Under the pieces are notes generated by a model, which was not told the origin of the DNA, did not search any database, and was given only the letters and a program-made list of their open reading frames with translations. Of a stretch of DNA of 48,108 bases, positions 1-9,270 are shown piece after piece (position 1 is the first letter of the stretch; the number at the start of each line of letters is the position of its first letter). Location of the stretch: contig CABIXF010000031.1 of NCBI GenBank assembly GCA_902362595.1, positions 1 to 48,108 on the forward strand, in the 5' to 3' direction. Made by a program: the position numbers and the translations under genes. The stretch is from Bacteroidaceae bacterium (GTDB taxonomy: Bacteria; Bacteroidota; Bacteroidia; Bacteroidales; Bacteroidaceae).

Positions 1-324
1 TTAATCAAACCGACCTCACTGCTAATGTTCCGGAGGGTAACGGTCCTAGACAGCTTACGCTGTGGTAAAATTTCTCCGGACAGCAATGTATATATTAATT
101 AGCACAATATATGTGAGTTTTTCATTCCTATAAGGACAAATTTCAGAAACGTATGTCTGGTAAATTATTGAGTCATCATAGTATGAACATATATCATTAC
201 TAAAAACAATGAAACAACTTCCATAAGATTGTGGTTGTAAAAATCGCCATTTAATAGCCCGTTTTTTTTGTAAAATTCGCCAATTAAAAAAATATGATTA
301 TCTTTGCATTATATTTTATAAGGT
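1..324. other. Gene-poor left edge, promoter region of the cargo operon
   Basis: I see no convincing gene here. On the minus strand an open frame of about 29 codons enters from about base 95 and ends at a TGA near base 5, but I do not recognise it. Bases 85-324 are very AT-rich, unlike the GC-rich transfer genes, and lead into the ATPase gene. Composition matches the cargo genes that follow, so this looks like part of the same insert. Confidence 0.5.
299..306 (+). promoter_or_regulatory. -7 promoter box TATCTTTG
   Basis: TATCTTTG fits the Bacteroidales -7 consensus TAnnTTTG and lies 18 bases before the ATG at 325. A well-spaced -33 TTTG is not evident; the nearest is at 267-270, somewhat too far upstream. 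It probably drives the ATPase and KAP genes together. Confidence 0.5.
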
Positions 325-1455
325 ATGGAAACAGTAAATAGAATACTTCAAGAGAAGATTACAGCACGAATCGCGCCCAATAAAGCAGTACTGATTTTTG
401 GTGCTCGCCGTGTTGGTAAAACGGTAATGATGCGTAAAATTGTGGACAACTATTCAGGTAGGACGATGATGCTCAACGGCGAAGACTACGACACATTAGC
501 ACTATTGGAGAATCGCTCAATAGCCAATTATCGGCATTTATTGGATGGTATTGATTTGCTGGCTATTGATGAGGCACAGAACATACCACAAATCGGTAGT
601 ATTCTGAAGTTGATAGTTGATGAAATACCGGGAATAAGTGTCTTGGCAAGTGGTTCTTCGTCATTCGATTTGCTGAATAAGACTGGTGAACCGTTGGTCG
701 GCCGCAGTACGCAATTTCTCCTTACACCATTCTCGCAACGGGAAATCGCACAGACGGAAACGGCACTTGAAACCCGCCAGAACCTCGAAGCGCGCTTGAT
801 TTACGGTTCCTATCCCGAAGTAGTAATGATGGAGAACTATGAACGTAAAACAGACTACCTACGTGATATTGTCGGTGCATACCTGCTTAAAGATATCTTA
901 GCAATTGACGGCTTAAAAAATTCGAGCAAGATGCGCGATCTACTGCGATTGATAGCTTTTCAGTTGGGCAGCGAAGTTTCTTACGAAGAGTTAGGTAAAC
1001 AACTCGGCATGAGCAAGACGACCGTTGAAAAATACCTCGACCTATTGGAAAAGGTCTTCGTTATCTATCGTCTGGGGGCTTATTCGCGTAACCTACGCAA
1101 GGAGGTTACAAAAGCTGGCAAGTGGTACTTCTACGACAACGGCATTCGCAATGCCATTATCGGGGCTTTCTCACCGCTGGCCATTCGGCAGGATGTCGGT
1201 GCGCTGTGGGAGAACTACATCATCGGAGAGCGGCGCAAAGCGAACTTCAATGAGGGACTGCACAGGGAGTTCTATTTCTGGCGCACCTACGACAAACAGG
1301 AAATCGACCTGATTGAGGAGAGTGCCGACAGTCTTACCGCCTTGGAGTTCAAGTGGGGAAATAAAATGCCGGCCGCACCGAAAGCCTTCCAAGAAGCCTA
1401 TCCCTATGCCGAGTTTCATGTGGTAAATCGGGAGAATTATTTGGAGTTCGTATAA
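325..1455 (+). CDS. AAA ATPase, DUF4143 family
   Basis: A 376-residue P-loop ATPase. The Walker A motif is GARRVGKT at residues 26-33 and Walker B is LLAIDEAQ at 78-85. A conserved ASGSSS stretch at about 108-113 is typical of this ATPase group. The C-terminal third has the DUF4143 features: a winged-helix-like stretch, then EID at about 326-328 and EFK at about 341-343. That spacing resembles the metal-binding core of PD-(D/E)xK nuclease folds, although activity is not established for most members. No signal peptide or membrane segment is visible. The gene lies 16 bases upstream of the KAP NTPase gene, so the two are probably co-transcribed. The substrate is unknown. A role in defence or element maintenance is inferred from its cargo position only. 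Confidence 0.85.
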   Translation: METVNRILQEKITARIAPNKAVLIFGARRVGKTVMMRKIVDNYSGRTMMLNGEDYDTLALLENRSIANYRHLLDGIDLLAIDEAQNIPQIGSILKLIVDEIPGISVLASGSSSFDLLNKTGEPLVGRSTQFLLTPFSQREIAQTETALETRQNLEARLIYGSYPEVVMMENYERKTDYLRDIVGAYLLKDILAIDGLKNSSKMRDLLRLIAFQLGSEVSYEELGKQLGMSKTTVEKYLDLLEKVFVIYRLGAYSRNLRKEVTKAGKWYFYDNGIRNAIIGAFSPLAIRQDVGALWENYIIGERRKANFNEGLHREFYFWRTYDKQEIDLIEESADSLTALEFKWGNKMPAAPKAFQEAYPYAEFHVVNRENYLEFV

Positions 1456-1471
1456 TCAATAAATTACGTAT

Positions 1472-4400
1472 ATGGAAACAAAACTACAATCCAAACAGCA
1501 ATATCCGCGGTTTATCCAAAATAAACCGTGTGGTATTGACAAATTCGATGGAGGTTCGCAAGAAAGGTTGGCAAAAACTATTGCTCGCCATTTTTGTCAG
1601 AATGATTCATTGGATGAGGAATGTACTTTACCTCGAATTATCGGCATCGAAGGTATTTGGGGATCTGGAAAATCCAACGTGGTTAAAATGTTGGAACGTG
1701 AATTATCAGACGACTATTACTTTTTTGAGTATGACGCATGGGGACATCAAGAGGACTTGCAACGCCGCTCTATATTGGAATTGCTTACAAGCAAACTTAT
1801 TGATGATGGTATCCTATCTGGAAATGCAACAATAAAAGTCAAAGGTGGAGGTACGAAAACCGTATCATGGTCTGAAAAGCTGAAATATTTATTAGCCCGT
1901 AAAACGGAGACCGTAACCGAAAAATATCCCCTTATCAGTAATGGTATGGTTGCGGCATTTTTGGTTGCAGTTTTAACTCCGATATTTACATTTATTGCGT
2001 ATGCAGTAAAACCTACACCCACAACATGGTGGTTTTCTTTATTGTCTATTATCATAGCTGCACTGCCAGTTCTTATTGCATTGTGCGTTTGGAAATGGGC
2101 ATATAGCAAAGATCATAAATATGGATGGAGTTATATGTTAGCTATTTATCAAGATAAAGTCGAAAAGGACGTTTGCTATGAGACTTTGAGCGAAGACGAA
2201 CCAACGGTTTACGAGTTCAAAACATGGATGCAAGACATTTCTGATTTTATCAAGGAAAAAGGACAACGTAAATTAGTCCTTGTTTTTGACAACATGGATC
2301 GTCTCCCCGCTGAAAAAGTAAAAGAATTATGGTCTTCTATCCATACGTTCTTCGCCGATAGCGGTTTTGAAAATGTTTGGGCTGTTATTCCTTTCGATGA
2401 AACACATTTAGCTTGTGCATTCGGAGATGAGACCGACGAACAAACGAAACAACTGACCAAGTATTTTATCAATAAAACTTTCCCTATTGTTTATCGTGTT
2501 GCTCCTCCTGTTATTACCGACTATCGAAGTATATTCAACAAACTGTTTGTTGAAGCATTTGGAGAAACAGAAAATGAAGCGAAAGAAACTATAAATCGGA
2601 TATTCAGATTGGTAAATCCTAATGCCAATGTTAGGGAAATTATATCATATATCAATGAGATGGTCGCTCTTAAACAAGAGTGGTGTAACGAAATTTTGAT
2701 GATAAACATAGCATTGTTCTGTTTGAAGAAGACGGATATTCTGGCAAATCCAGTAGAACAAATATTGTCCGGCGACTATCTGAATGGCATTCAAACAATA
2801 ATTAACAATGATCTGCAAACACAACGCGAAATTGCAGCTTTGGTATATGGTGTCGATGTTGAAGATGCTCGACAAATTCCATTGAAAAAATATATTGAAG
2901 GCTGCATCAACGGAGAAGAAGACCACGACATAAATCAATATGCAGAGACTAATAAACAATTTGACACTGTATTAGAAGAAGTTATACAATGTATGGACAA
3001 TGCGCTTATCGATAAGATTATACATTGTTTGCATAAATTAACTCGAAAGAGCGATGTTATTCTGCGTGTATGGCAAAGAATAGCACAATTGAAATTAAAA
3101 GAATCCATAGAGAAGCAGGTGTTCCCTGTCGAATACCAAGAACTGCTGTTGCATTTAGACACGGAAAGCCAAAACCATGTGATTGCTCAATTATATAAGA
3201 AGATAGTTCGGTTCAATGACTTCAATGGCGGCGACTATTTCAAAACGTTAGATGCAATAGACAGGTTTATTGCGCAAAATAAGTTGGCGTGCGATTTTAC
3301 GTCATTGATTGAAGCAAAAACAGTCAAGCCAAATACATTTATCGATTATATTCAAGCTGCAAATGCAACAGATGCTGCCTATCGGGATAACGCGACAACT
3401 AAAGCATATAAATATTATCAAGTAGCAACAAATTCGGAGGCGCTCGATAATTATTTGGCAAACTTACTACCCGATAATTTCGACCATGCAGATATTGTAA
3501 AAACGTTAAAAGATAATTCTACCTATACGTTTCCAACGCTTTTGCAAGCGATCACGAATTGCATTGATGAACAGAATGTAAATAAAGATAATATAGGGGC
3601 TATATTTACAACCTATCGTTTATTGGCATCTGACGAAGAAAGACCTTTACCTGTAACGTTAGATTCAACCTACATAAATCAGTTGCATTCTGAATTAGAA
3701 ACTGATGGCCGAAACATTAAAGAGTCTGGATATTACGATTTAGTCGCCATGCAATTGGCACATGGTCATTCCGTTTCCTTAATAGAGGGTGGAGATATAA
3801 AATATGTTGCAGAACTCATGGACTATTATGTGGATCATGGAGACTTATTAGTAAATAGTGTGGGATGGAATATACCGCTATTAAATGAAACACTACAATA
3901 CATGGTAAATCATAAACTTGGCTATAAATTATTGCTCTCAGACATATTGCCCCAATTTGAAGATATTAAGAACAGAATAGGTGTAACGGATGAGGTATTT
4001 ATCGAGCATTTAGCAGAGTGGAATACCGATTTGGATAAGTATATCACTAAGAACAATATTAAAGATGTAATTCCTGACGCATCTTTTTACGATTTGACCA
4101 CTAAAATAAGCAATGTCCTGACCGATCATATCAATAAAATAGCGTTCGAAGCGTTGTCTGAAATAAGTGTTGATACATTATACGCCCAAAGAACAGCACA
4201 TACATCATATTATTGGTTTGTCGCAATAAAACATTTACTGGCTAAAATCAAATCCTTGCCAGATAACTTGACTGAATTTGGCAAAAAGATTCTGATGGAT
4301 ATTGCTTCTGGAACTCAAAGTTTGAATCCTTTCCCTAATTGTTTCAAGAATATAGTTGAAAGATTGGATAAACGAAAAATTAAATCGACAGTTACCGATA

Positions 4401-4726
4401 TAAGAAATGATTTCTGCATCGGTAAAAAGACTATCAATGCAATAAAGTTTCAATTTTTCGAAACATGGCTTAGATCGCATGGTAATTTGAAAAGTCAAGC
4501 TGGAGACGTTATTGATAAAATAGTGAAACCTGTAATTTCCGATGGGGCATGCCGTTCATTGATTCTGCAAAACAAAGATTTTTATATGGATTTAATAAAT
4601 ACAGCAGGGGATGATGCTTATGAATTGAAAAAGAGTCTCCGAAACCTCATACAAAAAGATTCAGATCCGCAATTGGTTAAATTTGTCAATTCGATAGATT
4701 CAGTACCTGAGGTTGAAACCGCGTAA
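1472..4726 (+). CDS. KAP family P-loop NTPase with two membrane segments
   Basis: A 1084-residue protein with KAP-type NTPase organisation. Walker A is GIWGSGKS at residues 61-68 and Walker B is LVLVFDNMDR at 268-277. Two hydrophobic membrane segments (about 157-178 and 187-209) interrupt the region between them, as is known for KAP proteins. This would place the NTPase on the cytoplasmic side of the inner membrane. The remaining 650 residues or so are mostly helical-looking sequence that I do not recognise. The gene is strikingly AT-rich compared with the mob and tra genes, which suggests separate acquisition. KAP NTPases occur in phage-exclusion and defence settings (PifA of plasmid F is the classical member). 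A defence role here is plausible but not shown. Confidence 0.85.
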   Translation: METKLQSKQQYPRFIQNKPCGIDKFDGGSQERLAKTIARHFCQNDSLDEECTLPRIIGIEGIWGSGKSNVVKMLERELSDDYYFFEYDAWGHQEDLQRRSILELLTSKLIDDGILSGNATIKVKGGGTKTVSWSEKLKYLLARKTETVTEKYPLISNGMVAAFLVAVLTPIFTFIAYAVKPTPTTWWFSLLSIIIAALPVLIALCVWKWAYSKDHKYGWSYMLAIYQDKVEKDVCYETLSEDEPTVYEFKTWMQDISDFIKEKGQRKLVLVFDNMDRLPAEKVKELWSSIHTFFADSGFENVWAVIPFDETHLACAFGDETDEQTKQLTKYFINKTFPIVYRVAPPVITDYRSIFNKLFVEAFGETENEAKETINRIFRLVNPNANVREIISYINEMVALKQEWCNEILMINIALFCLKKTDILANPVEQILSGDYLNGIQTIINNDLQTQREIAALVYGVDVEDARQIPLKKYIEGCINGEEDHDINQYAETNKQFDTVLEEVIQCMDNALIDKIIHCLHKLTRKSDVILRVWQRIAQLKLKESIEKQVFPVEYQELLLHLDTESQNHVIAQLYKKIVRFNDFNGGDYFKTLDAIDRFIAQNKLACDFTSLIEAKTVKPNTFIDYIQAANATDAAYRDNATTKAYKYYQVATNSEALDNYLANLLPDNFDHADIVKTLKDNSTYTFPTLLQAITNCIDEQNVNKDNIGAIFTTYRLLASDEERPLPVTLDSTYINQLHSELETDGRNIKESGYYDLVAMQLAHGHSVSLIEGGDIKYVAELMDYYVDHGDLLVNSVGWNIPLLNETLQYMVNHKLGYKLLLSDILPQFEDIKNRIGVTDEVFIEHLAEWNTDLDKYITKNNIKDVIPDASFYDLTTKISNVLTDHINKIAFEALSEISVDTLYAQRTAHTSYYWFVAIKHLLAKIKSLPDNLTEFGKKILMDIASGTQSLNPFPNCFKNIVERLDKRKIKSTVTDIRNDFCIGKKTINAIKFQFFETWLRSHGNLKSQAGDVIDKIVKPVISDGACRSLILQNKDFYMDLINTAGDDAYELKKSLRNLIQKDSDPQLVKFVNSIDSVPEVETA

Positions 4727-4731
4727 GTATT

Positions 4732-4864
4732 TGTCTAACAAGTCCGAATTTTACGATTTTACCCGTCAGAACTGAAGTGCCCCCCAAAAAAATTGTATCC
4801 AACTTTTGGGGGTCACTTCAAACTTCGATAGGGATAATTTTCAATTTTGGGGACTTGTTAGACA
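4732..4864. repeat. Nested inverted repeats between convergent genes
   Basis: The outer arms are a perfect 14-bp inverted repeat, TGTCTAACAAGTCC at 4732-4745 and its complement at 4851-4864; the right arm runs into the mobC stop codon. Inside lies a 48-bp imperfect palindrome (4773-4820) beginning TGAAGTGCCCCCC and ending GGGGGTCACTTCA. The inner sequence resembles the two ends of an IS3-type insertion sequence joined with almost nothing between. The structure could act as a bidirectional terminator for the KAP gene and mobC. Confidence 0.6.
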
Positions 4865-6876
4865 GTCTCATTATCTGGTAGCAGTTTACACAGCACCGGA
4901 TCGTTTTTGATACGCTCCAGTTCCTCCTGCACAATCTGCTTCACCTCTTCCTTGATGCGCCGGTAGTTCGCCTGCACCGTTTCCTTCATGCGGTCGTTGC
5001 CGTCCTCGTCCGTGAAGTTTGTAATGACGGGAATTTTCTTGTAGGCACTTTCTTCCCGTTTCACCTTTTCGGCATCCACCACAATCTCGCAATGAAAAAT
5101 CTTCTGCTCGATACGCTCGTTGAAGTTGTCGGATACAGAACCGACAAACATTCCCTGCGTAAGCCCGGAAATCTTACTCGGTGGAATGAGCGCGTCCATC
5201 TGCGTGTTGATGGAGGTGGAAACATCCTGCCGGTTGATGGAGATGGACTGCCGTTTCTGCAACACCTTACCGAACCGCTCGGAGAGCGTCTTGGCTGTTT
5301 CCCCCACCACCTGACCGGAGAAAATATTGCCGACAGTGTTCATCACCACTTTCGCCTCTTTGTCCCCGTAGTCACGCACTAACTGGCTGAAATCCTGAAA
5401 GCCCAGACACACGGCAACCTTGTTGCTTCGGGCGGTAGCTATAAGATTGTCCAACCCTTTGAAGTATATTGTGGGCAACTCGTCGATGATGACCGATGAC
5501 TTCAGCATCCCCTTCTTGTTGATGAGCTTCACGATACGGGAATTATACAGACCGAGTGCCGCACCGTAGATATTCTGACGGTCGGGATTGTTACCCACGC
5601 AGAGGATTTTCGGCTCTTCGGGATTGTTGATGTCCAGCGTAAACTCGCTGTCTGACATCACCCAGTAGAGCTGCGGTGAAATCATCCTCGAAAGCGGGAT
5701 TTTTGCCGACGCTATCTGACCCATGAGCTGCTCCGCAGCCCCTCCAAGCCACGCATCCATGAACGGCGAAAGGTAGTTCTCCAGCTCCGGATAAGAGGTC
5801 AGTATCGGAAATATATCCTCGTAACGGCGGTTCAGAAACTCGATAGCATGGGGAAACGTGCAAAACTTCCCGTTCTGATAGATTTTGAGATACCAGATAA
5901 TACTGGCAAACAGAATGATAGGTGACTCCACGAAGAAGTCGCCCTGCTTTTGCACCCACGTTTTATTGAGGTTGAGCATTATTGTGTAGGCACTCTCATA
6001 GGCATCCGTAATATCTTCCATAAAATCCGGGTGAATGGGATTGCACCGATGAGAGCGTCGCGGGTCGTCGAAGTTGATCACATAGAACTTCGGCTTTACC
6101 TTGTAGCCGTCCGGGTGGTTCAGCAAATGGTTGTAGGCAATAGTAGATAGGTCGGGATACTTGAAATCGTAGATGTATTGACTAAAGCCCTTTTCAATCT
6201 GTTGCTTGATAAAATTGTTTACCACGGCATAGGACTTGCCGCTGCCCGGCGTACCCAACACGATGGACGCACGGAAGGGATTAACTACATTGATCCAACC
6301 GTTGTTCCAGCGTTTCCTGTAATAGAAACGTGTCGGCAGATTGACCGAATACTCGCTTTCGATAAGCCTCGTTTCCTGCATGAAACTCTCGTTCTCGTTG
6401 TTGAAAACATCCTCCATCAAATTGTGTTTCAACAGGCGGCTCATCCACAGACCACCCATCAACAGGCAGACATAGCCCGTTCCAATGGTAAGGACATACA
6501 GTCCCGTCACCGCTTCAAGCGGCAGCGGCAGGGGCAGCAACCACCAGTTCAGGAAAAACAGCACGAACCCGACGGCAAATGCTGTCCAGATTCTCCCCCA
6601 AGTGATTTTCTCACCCTTGACACCCTTCGTACCCAGACAGGACAAGGCAAGCAAAAGGACGGAAAACAGCTTCGTGTAGAGAATGGAATGGAACAGCCCC
6701 GCCGTGCGGTCGAAGTTCAGAAGGATTTTGTCCACCACGCCGATGTTCACGCCCCACAGCCGGATGGCTTCGTAGCAGAACCAGTACACGTTCATGACCA
6801 CTAAAATGATACTCACGGCACGCAGAAAATCCATGATTTTCGCCAATGCCCTCAAATCGTCTTCTTGTTGTGACAT
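4858..6876 (-). CDS. mobC: MobC/TraG, VirD4-like coupling protein
   Basis: A 672-residue type IV coupling protein. It would link the relaxase-bound DNA strand to the mating channel at the inner membrane and power substrate transfer. About four membrane segments lie in the first 150 residues (about 18-38, 62-81, 97-117, 122-147). Walker A is GTPGSGKS at 208-215 and Walker B is SVIIDELP at about 465, followed by the TraG/VirD4 C-terminal motif around LIATARSNKV. Length and layout match CTnDOT-family MobC. It is the last gene of the mobA-mobB-mobC unit, 30 bases beyond mobB. It converges on the KAP gene across an inverted repeat. Confidence 0.92.
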   Translation of the reverse strand: MSQQEDDLRALAKIMDFLRAVSIILVVMNVYWFCYEAIRLWGVNIGVVDKILLNFDRTAGLFHSILYTKLFSVLLLALSCLGTKGVKGEKITWGRIWTAFAVGFVLFFLNWWLLPLPLPLEAVTGLYVLTIGTGYVCLLMGGLWMSRLLKHNLMEDVFNNENESFMQETRLIESEYSVNLPTRFYYRKRWNNGWINVVNPFRASIVLGTPGSGKSYAVVNNFIKQQIEKGFSQYIYDFKYPDLSTIAYNHLLNHPDGYKVKPKFYVINFDDPRRSHRCNPIHPDFMEDITDAYESAYTIMLNLNKTWVQKQGDFFVESPIILFASIIWYLKIYQNGKFCTFPHAIEFLNRRYEDIFPILTSYPELENYLSPFMDAWLGGAAEQLMGQIASAKIPLSRMISPQLYWVMSDSEFTLDINNPEEPKILCVGNNPDRQNIYGAALGLYNSRIVKLINKKGMLKSSVIIDELPTIYFKGLDNLIATARSNKVAVCLGFQDFSQLVRDYGDKEAKVVMNTVGNIFSGQVVGETAKTLSERFGKVLQKRQSISINRQDVSTSINTQMDALIPPSKISGLTQGMFVGSVSDNFNERIEQKIFHCEIVVDAEKVKREESAYKKIPVITNFTDEDGNDRMKETVQANYRRIKEEVKQIVQEELERIKNDPVLCKLLPDNETV

Positions 6877-6906
6877 ACATTGATTTTTTAATTGTTGATA
6901 CTCTGA

Positions 6907-8154
6907 TTACATACCCAAGCCCTTGCGTTTTTTCTTCTTTTTGCGCTTCATCGCCCGGATGAAAGCCTCTTCCTCGGCATCTACCGCCGGACCTTCGGGA
7001 GTGAGCAAGCCCATACCGCCCGATATATCTTCACTGTCGTAGGCGGTCTGCCCGTGTGCCTTGTCCGCAGCATCCACAGGGATGGATAGCGGTATCGGCG
7101 GTTGTCCGGCGTATGGCAGGGTGAAGTGTTCCTGCAAGGCATTCGCCGAAAGCTCCTTACCCATGCGCGAACCGTTCAGCACGCATCCCGTGCGGTGGTC
7201 GATGAAGGTAGCCCCATAGATGCGCCCTTCCTCTGTGTAGCGCAGTACGGTGTCGATGCCCTTCTCTTTGAGTTGGGATACAAATTTGTCCTTGTCATAA
7301 GTGCCTTGCAGCACGGAAAGGACGGTGCGTTTCGTCATGTCTGCCAGTTTCCTATCCTTGATTTCCGATTTGGAACGGACAAACTTCTTCTGTACGGCTT
7401 CATAGCCTGCGGACTTCCCGAAAAGCGAGGATTTGAACGGGTTGCCCACCTTGTTACCCTTGTCGTCCGTGACGGAATAGACCAGCCCGTGATACTCCCG
7501 TCCGCGCACGTTGCCCCTCGCTTCCTCCACCGTCATATTATATAAGGAAAGGAGCGCACGGTATTCGCCCATCGTCTGGAAACGGTACTGCCCATTCAGA
7601 GCCTTCACGGTGTTGCCTACCTGCTTCTTCACATCACCTGCCGATGCGGCCACCTTGCGCAACGGATTATCCAATCTCTGATTTTTACGTTCTGCCGGAT
7701 GCAATCCGTACTTCTGTTCCAGTTCCCTGCGGATACGGTCGCTGCGGCGGTAGAGAAAATCCCGGTTGAGCCTTTTCCCGTTCTCGTCCACGTTGACCGT
7801 CACGATGTGCAGGTGGTGGCGGTCGATGTCCTCGTGCTTGAATACAAGATAAGGCTGGTTTCCGAAACCGAGTTTTTCCAGATACTCGCGGGCGATATTC
7901 TGCAACTCAATATCGGTCAGCACATCCTCCGGGTGCGGGTTGAGAGAGATATGCACCACCGGCTTCTCGATCTTCATCTGCGGTGGCAGGAAGGTGAGAA
8001 AACCCTCCATCGCCTTGCCTATGTCCACCGTTCCCGAACCGTCATTGTAGATGCGGTTGGTGGTGAGAAGCCGCCCCTGCGCCTCGTTAATCTTCTCCCC
8101 GTTGTAGGCAATCGCGCCGTACAACGAACTTCCTACACTGATTTTTGCGACCAT
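6907..8154 (-). CDS. mobB: MobB relaxase/mobilisation nuclease
   Basis: A 415-residue relaxase that should nick oriT and lead the transferred strand. The N-terminal half carries the relaxase motif HEDIDRHHLHIV at 107-118, the HxDxxHxH metal-binding signature of MobA/VirD2-like nucleases. Candidate catalytic tyrosines are at the N terminus (Y12, Y17). The C terminus is a lysine-rich tail (about 404-411). The gene overlaps mobA by 22 bases, which indicates translational coupling. Length and context match CTnDOT-family MobB. Confidence 0.92.
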   Translation of the reverse strand: MVAKISVGSSLYGAIAYNGEKINEAQGRLLTTNRIYNDGSGTVDIGKAMEGFLTFLPPQMKIEKPVVHISLNPHPEDVLTDIELQNIAREYLEKLGFGNQPYLVFKHEDIDRHHLHIVTVNVDENGKRLNRDFLYRRSDRIRRELEQKYGLHPAERKNQRLDNPLRKVAASAGDVKKQVGNTVKALNGQYRFQTMGEYRALLSLYNMTVEEARGNVRGREYHGLVYSVTDDKGNKVGNPFKSSLFGKSAGYEAVQKKFVRSKSEIKDRKLADMTKRTVLSVLQGTYDKDKFVSQLKEKGIDTVLRYTEEGRIYGATFIDHRTGCVLNGSRMGKELSANALQEHFTLPYAGQPPIPLSIPVDAADKAHGQTAYDSEDISGGMGLLTPEGPAVDAEEEAFIRAMKRKKKKKRKGLGM

Positions 8155-8561
8155 TTTGCCTCCATTTCCCTTGAAAGTTCCACAATCCGGCGGCTCAGTT
8201 TCACGAGTTCGACGGTGTGTTGCTCTAATTTGTAGAGCAACGCCATCGCCTTTTTCTCTGAAAAATGCAGCCTCAGTTCCTTCACGACTTGGTTGTAATT
8301 CGTACCCACGGCACGGAATTGTGCATGAAAATCCGACAGTTTGGTGTAATAGTCCACCAACGTCTTGTCCACCTTCAGCACCTTGAACGGTTGCCCGAAG
8401 AAGTGCGCTTTGAGGAAAACAGACCGTGCATAGACACCCGATTTTCCGAACATGGCGAGGAAACGGTTGTGTTCCTCCTCGTTGAAACGGACGGTGTACC
8501 GGTACACCGCCGGATCAAGTTTGGGATTTCTCCCTGATTTGCTTTTCCTTTTCTCTTTCAT
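8133..8561 (-). CDS. mobA: MobA, relaxosome accessory protein
   Basis: A 142-residue basic protein. The N-terminal segment, with RYTVRFNEEEH followed by helical sequence, resembles ribbon-helix-helix DNA-binding accessory proteins of Bacteroidales mobilisation systems. Such proteins bind oriT and recruit the relaxase. It is the first gene of the minus-strand mob unit, and its 3' end overlaps mobB by 22 bases. The palindromic intergenic region directly upstream is the expected binding site. The MobA name rests on gene order and sequence style. Confidence 0.82.
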   Translation of the reverse strand: MKEKRKSKSGRNPKLDPAVYRYTVRFNEEEHNRFLAMFGKSGVYARSVFLKAHFFGQPFKVLKVDKTLVDYYTKLSDFHAQFRAVGTNYNQVVKELRLHFSEKKAMALLYKLEQHTVELVKLSRRIVELSREMEAKWSQKSV

Positions 8562-8688
8562 ATTACTTTGGATTTAGCGGATTGACGGCATAAGCCGCCG
8601 CTTCGGATTACAGCACCGCAGTTCTGAAAGGCTTCCCGACTTCGGAGGGAAAGCCCGCCCCCTGCAAGGGCAAGTGCTTTTCGTGGCT

Positions 8689-8765
8689 GCTCAAAATATT
8701 TTGAGCGGCTGAAAAGACATCTTGCTATGTTCAGGTGAACATAAAAATCCGTCAGGGGACGGATT
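8689..8765. other. Candidate oriT: cluster of palindromes upstream of mobA
   Basis: Three palindromes lie within 77 bases. An 18-bp perfect palindrome centred on AAAATATTTT occupies 8689-8706. ATGTTCA-GG-TGAACAT occupies 8727-8742. The hairpin AATCCGTC-AGGG-GACGGATT occupies 8746-8765 and is followed by GGGAAAATACC. Relaxase origins usually have an inverted repeat just before the nick. Their position between mobA and traA fits the oriT location of related elements. The nick site itself cannot be read from sequence alone. Confidence 0.5.
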
Positions 8766-8825
8766 GGGAAAATACCTTTCAGGACTCCGGGCCGCGCGTC
8801 ATCGGCGAACCCTGCTGTCCGGGTG

Positions 8826-8833
8826 CAAAGTTA
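8826..8833 (-). promoter_or_regulatory. -7 promoter box for the mob operon
   Basis: On the minus strand the sequence is TAACTTTG, a match to TAnnTTTG, about 265 bases upstream of the mobA start. No clear -33 TTTG is seen. Transcription from here would cross the candidate oriT palindromes, giving a long structured leader. Confidence 0.4.
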
Positions 8834-8835
8834 CG

Positions 8836-9270
8836 CCCTTAAAGCGGTATCGGACAGATGCTTGACCCGGTCAATGACTGCCAACCGGCGCAACGTGCCG
8901 CCACTTGCCGGAGAAGTGATACAGGTTCCAAAATATACTTGTTTATTTGCAGCATGATTCAAGAAACGAACGATTTGAAGATATGATAAACGGAACATTC
9001 AAATACCCGGAAATCCGCTTCTTCGGATACTTGCCGAAACGGATACCCGAACCGTCGGAAACCCGGTTCTCCGACAATTCGGTGACGTATGGATTCAATG
9101 ACTTCATGACGCAATGTCGTCAATCACCATTTGTCCGACGCACCGCTTCACCACAGAACCGGATACGCGACGACCCGCCTGCGTGTGTAGTCACGGAAGC
9201 GGATGGTGCGACAGCCAAATCCGTATGGAAACAGAAAAACAAATCATCAACAATTAAAATAAATGGAACT
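8836..9270 (+). promoter_or_regulatory. Leader region of the tra operon
   Basis: This stretch is intergenic and inverted-repeat rich. One hairpin is GTCGGAAACC at 9054-9063 with GGTT-C-TCCGAC at 9065-9075. The frame of traA stays open upstream to 8947, but that sequence has no recognisable domain and traA homologues start at the ATG at 9271, so I treat it as untranslated leader. A near -7 box, TTTATTTG, lies around 8943-8950, which would give a leader of about 300 bases. In CTnDOT the tra operon is controlled through its leader by a small RNA; similar control here is inference. Confidence 0.4.

Noticed and set aside
8947..9270. N-terminal extension of TraA by 108 residues
   Set aside because: The extension has no recognisable domain, and the ParA P-loop is expected about a dozen residues from the start, which fits the ATG at 9271.
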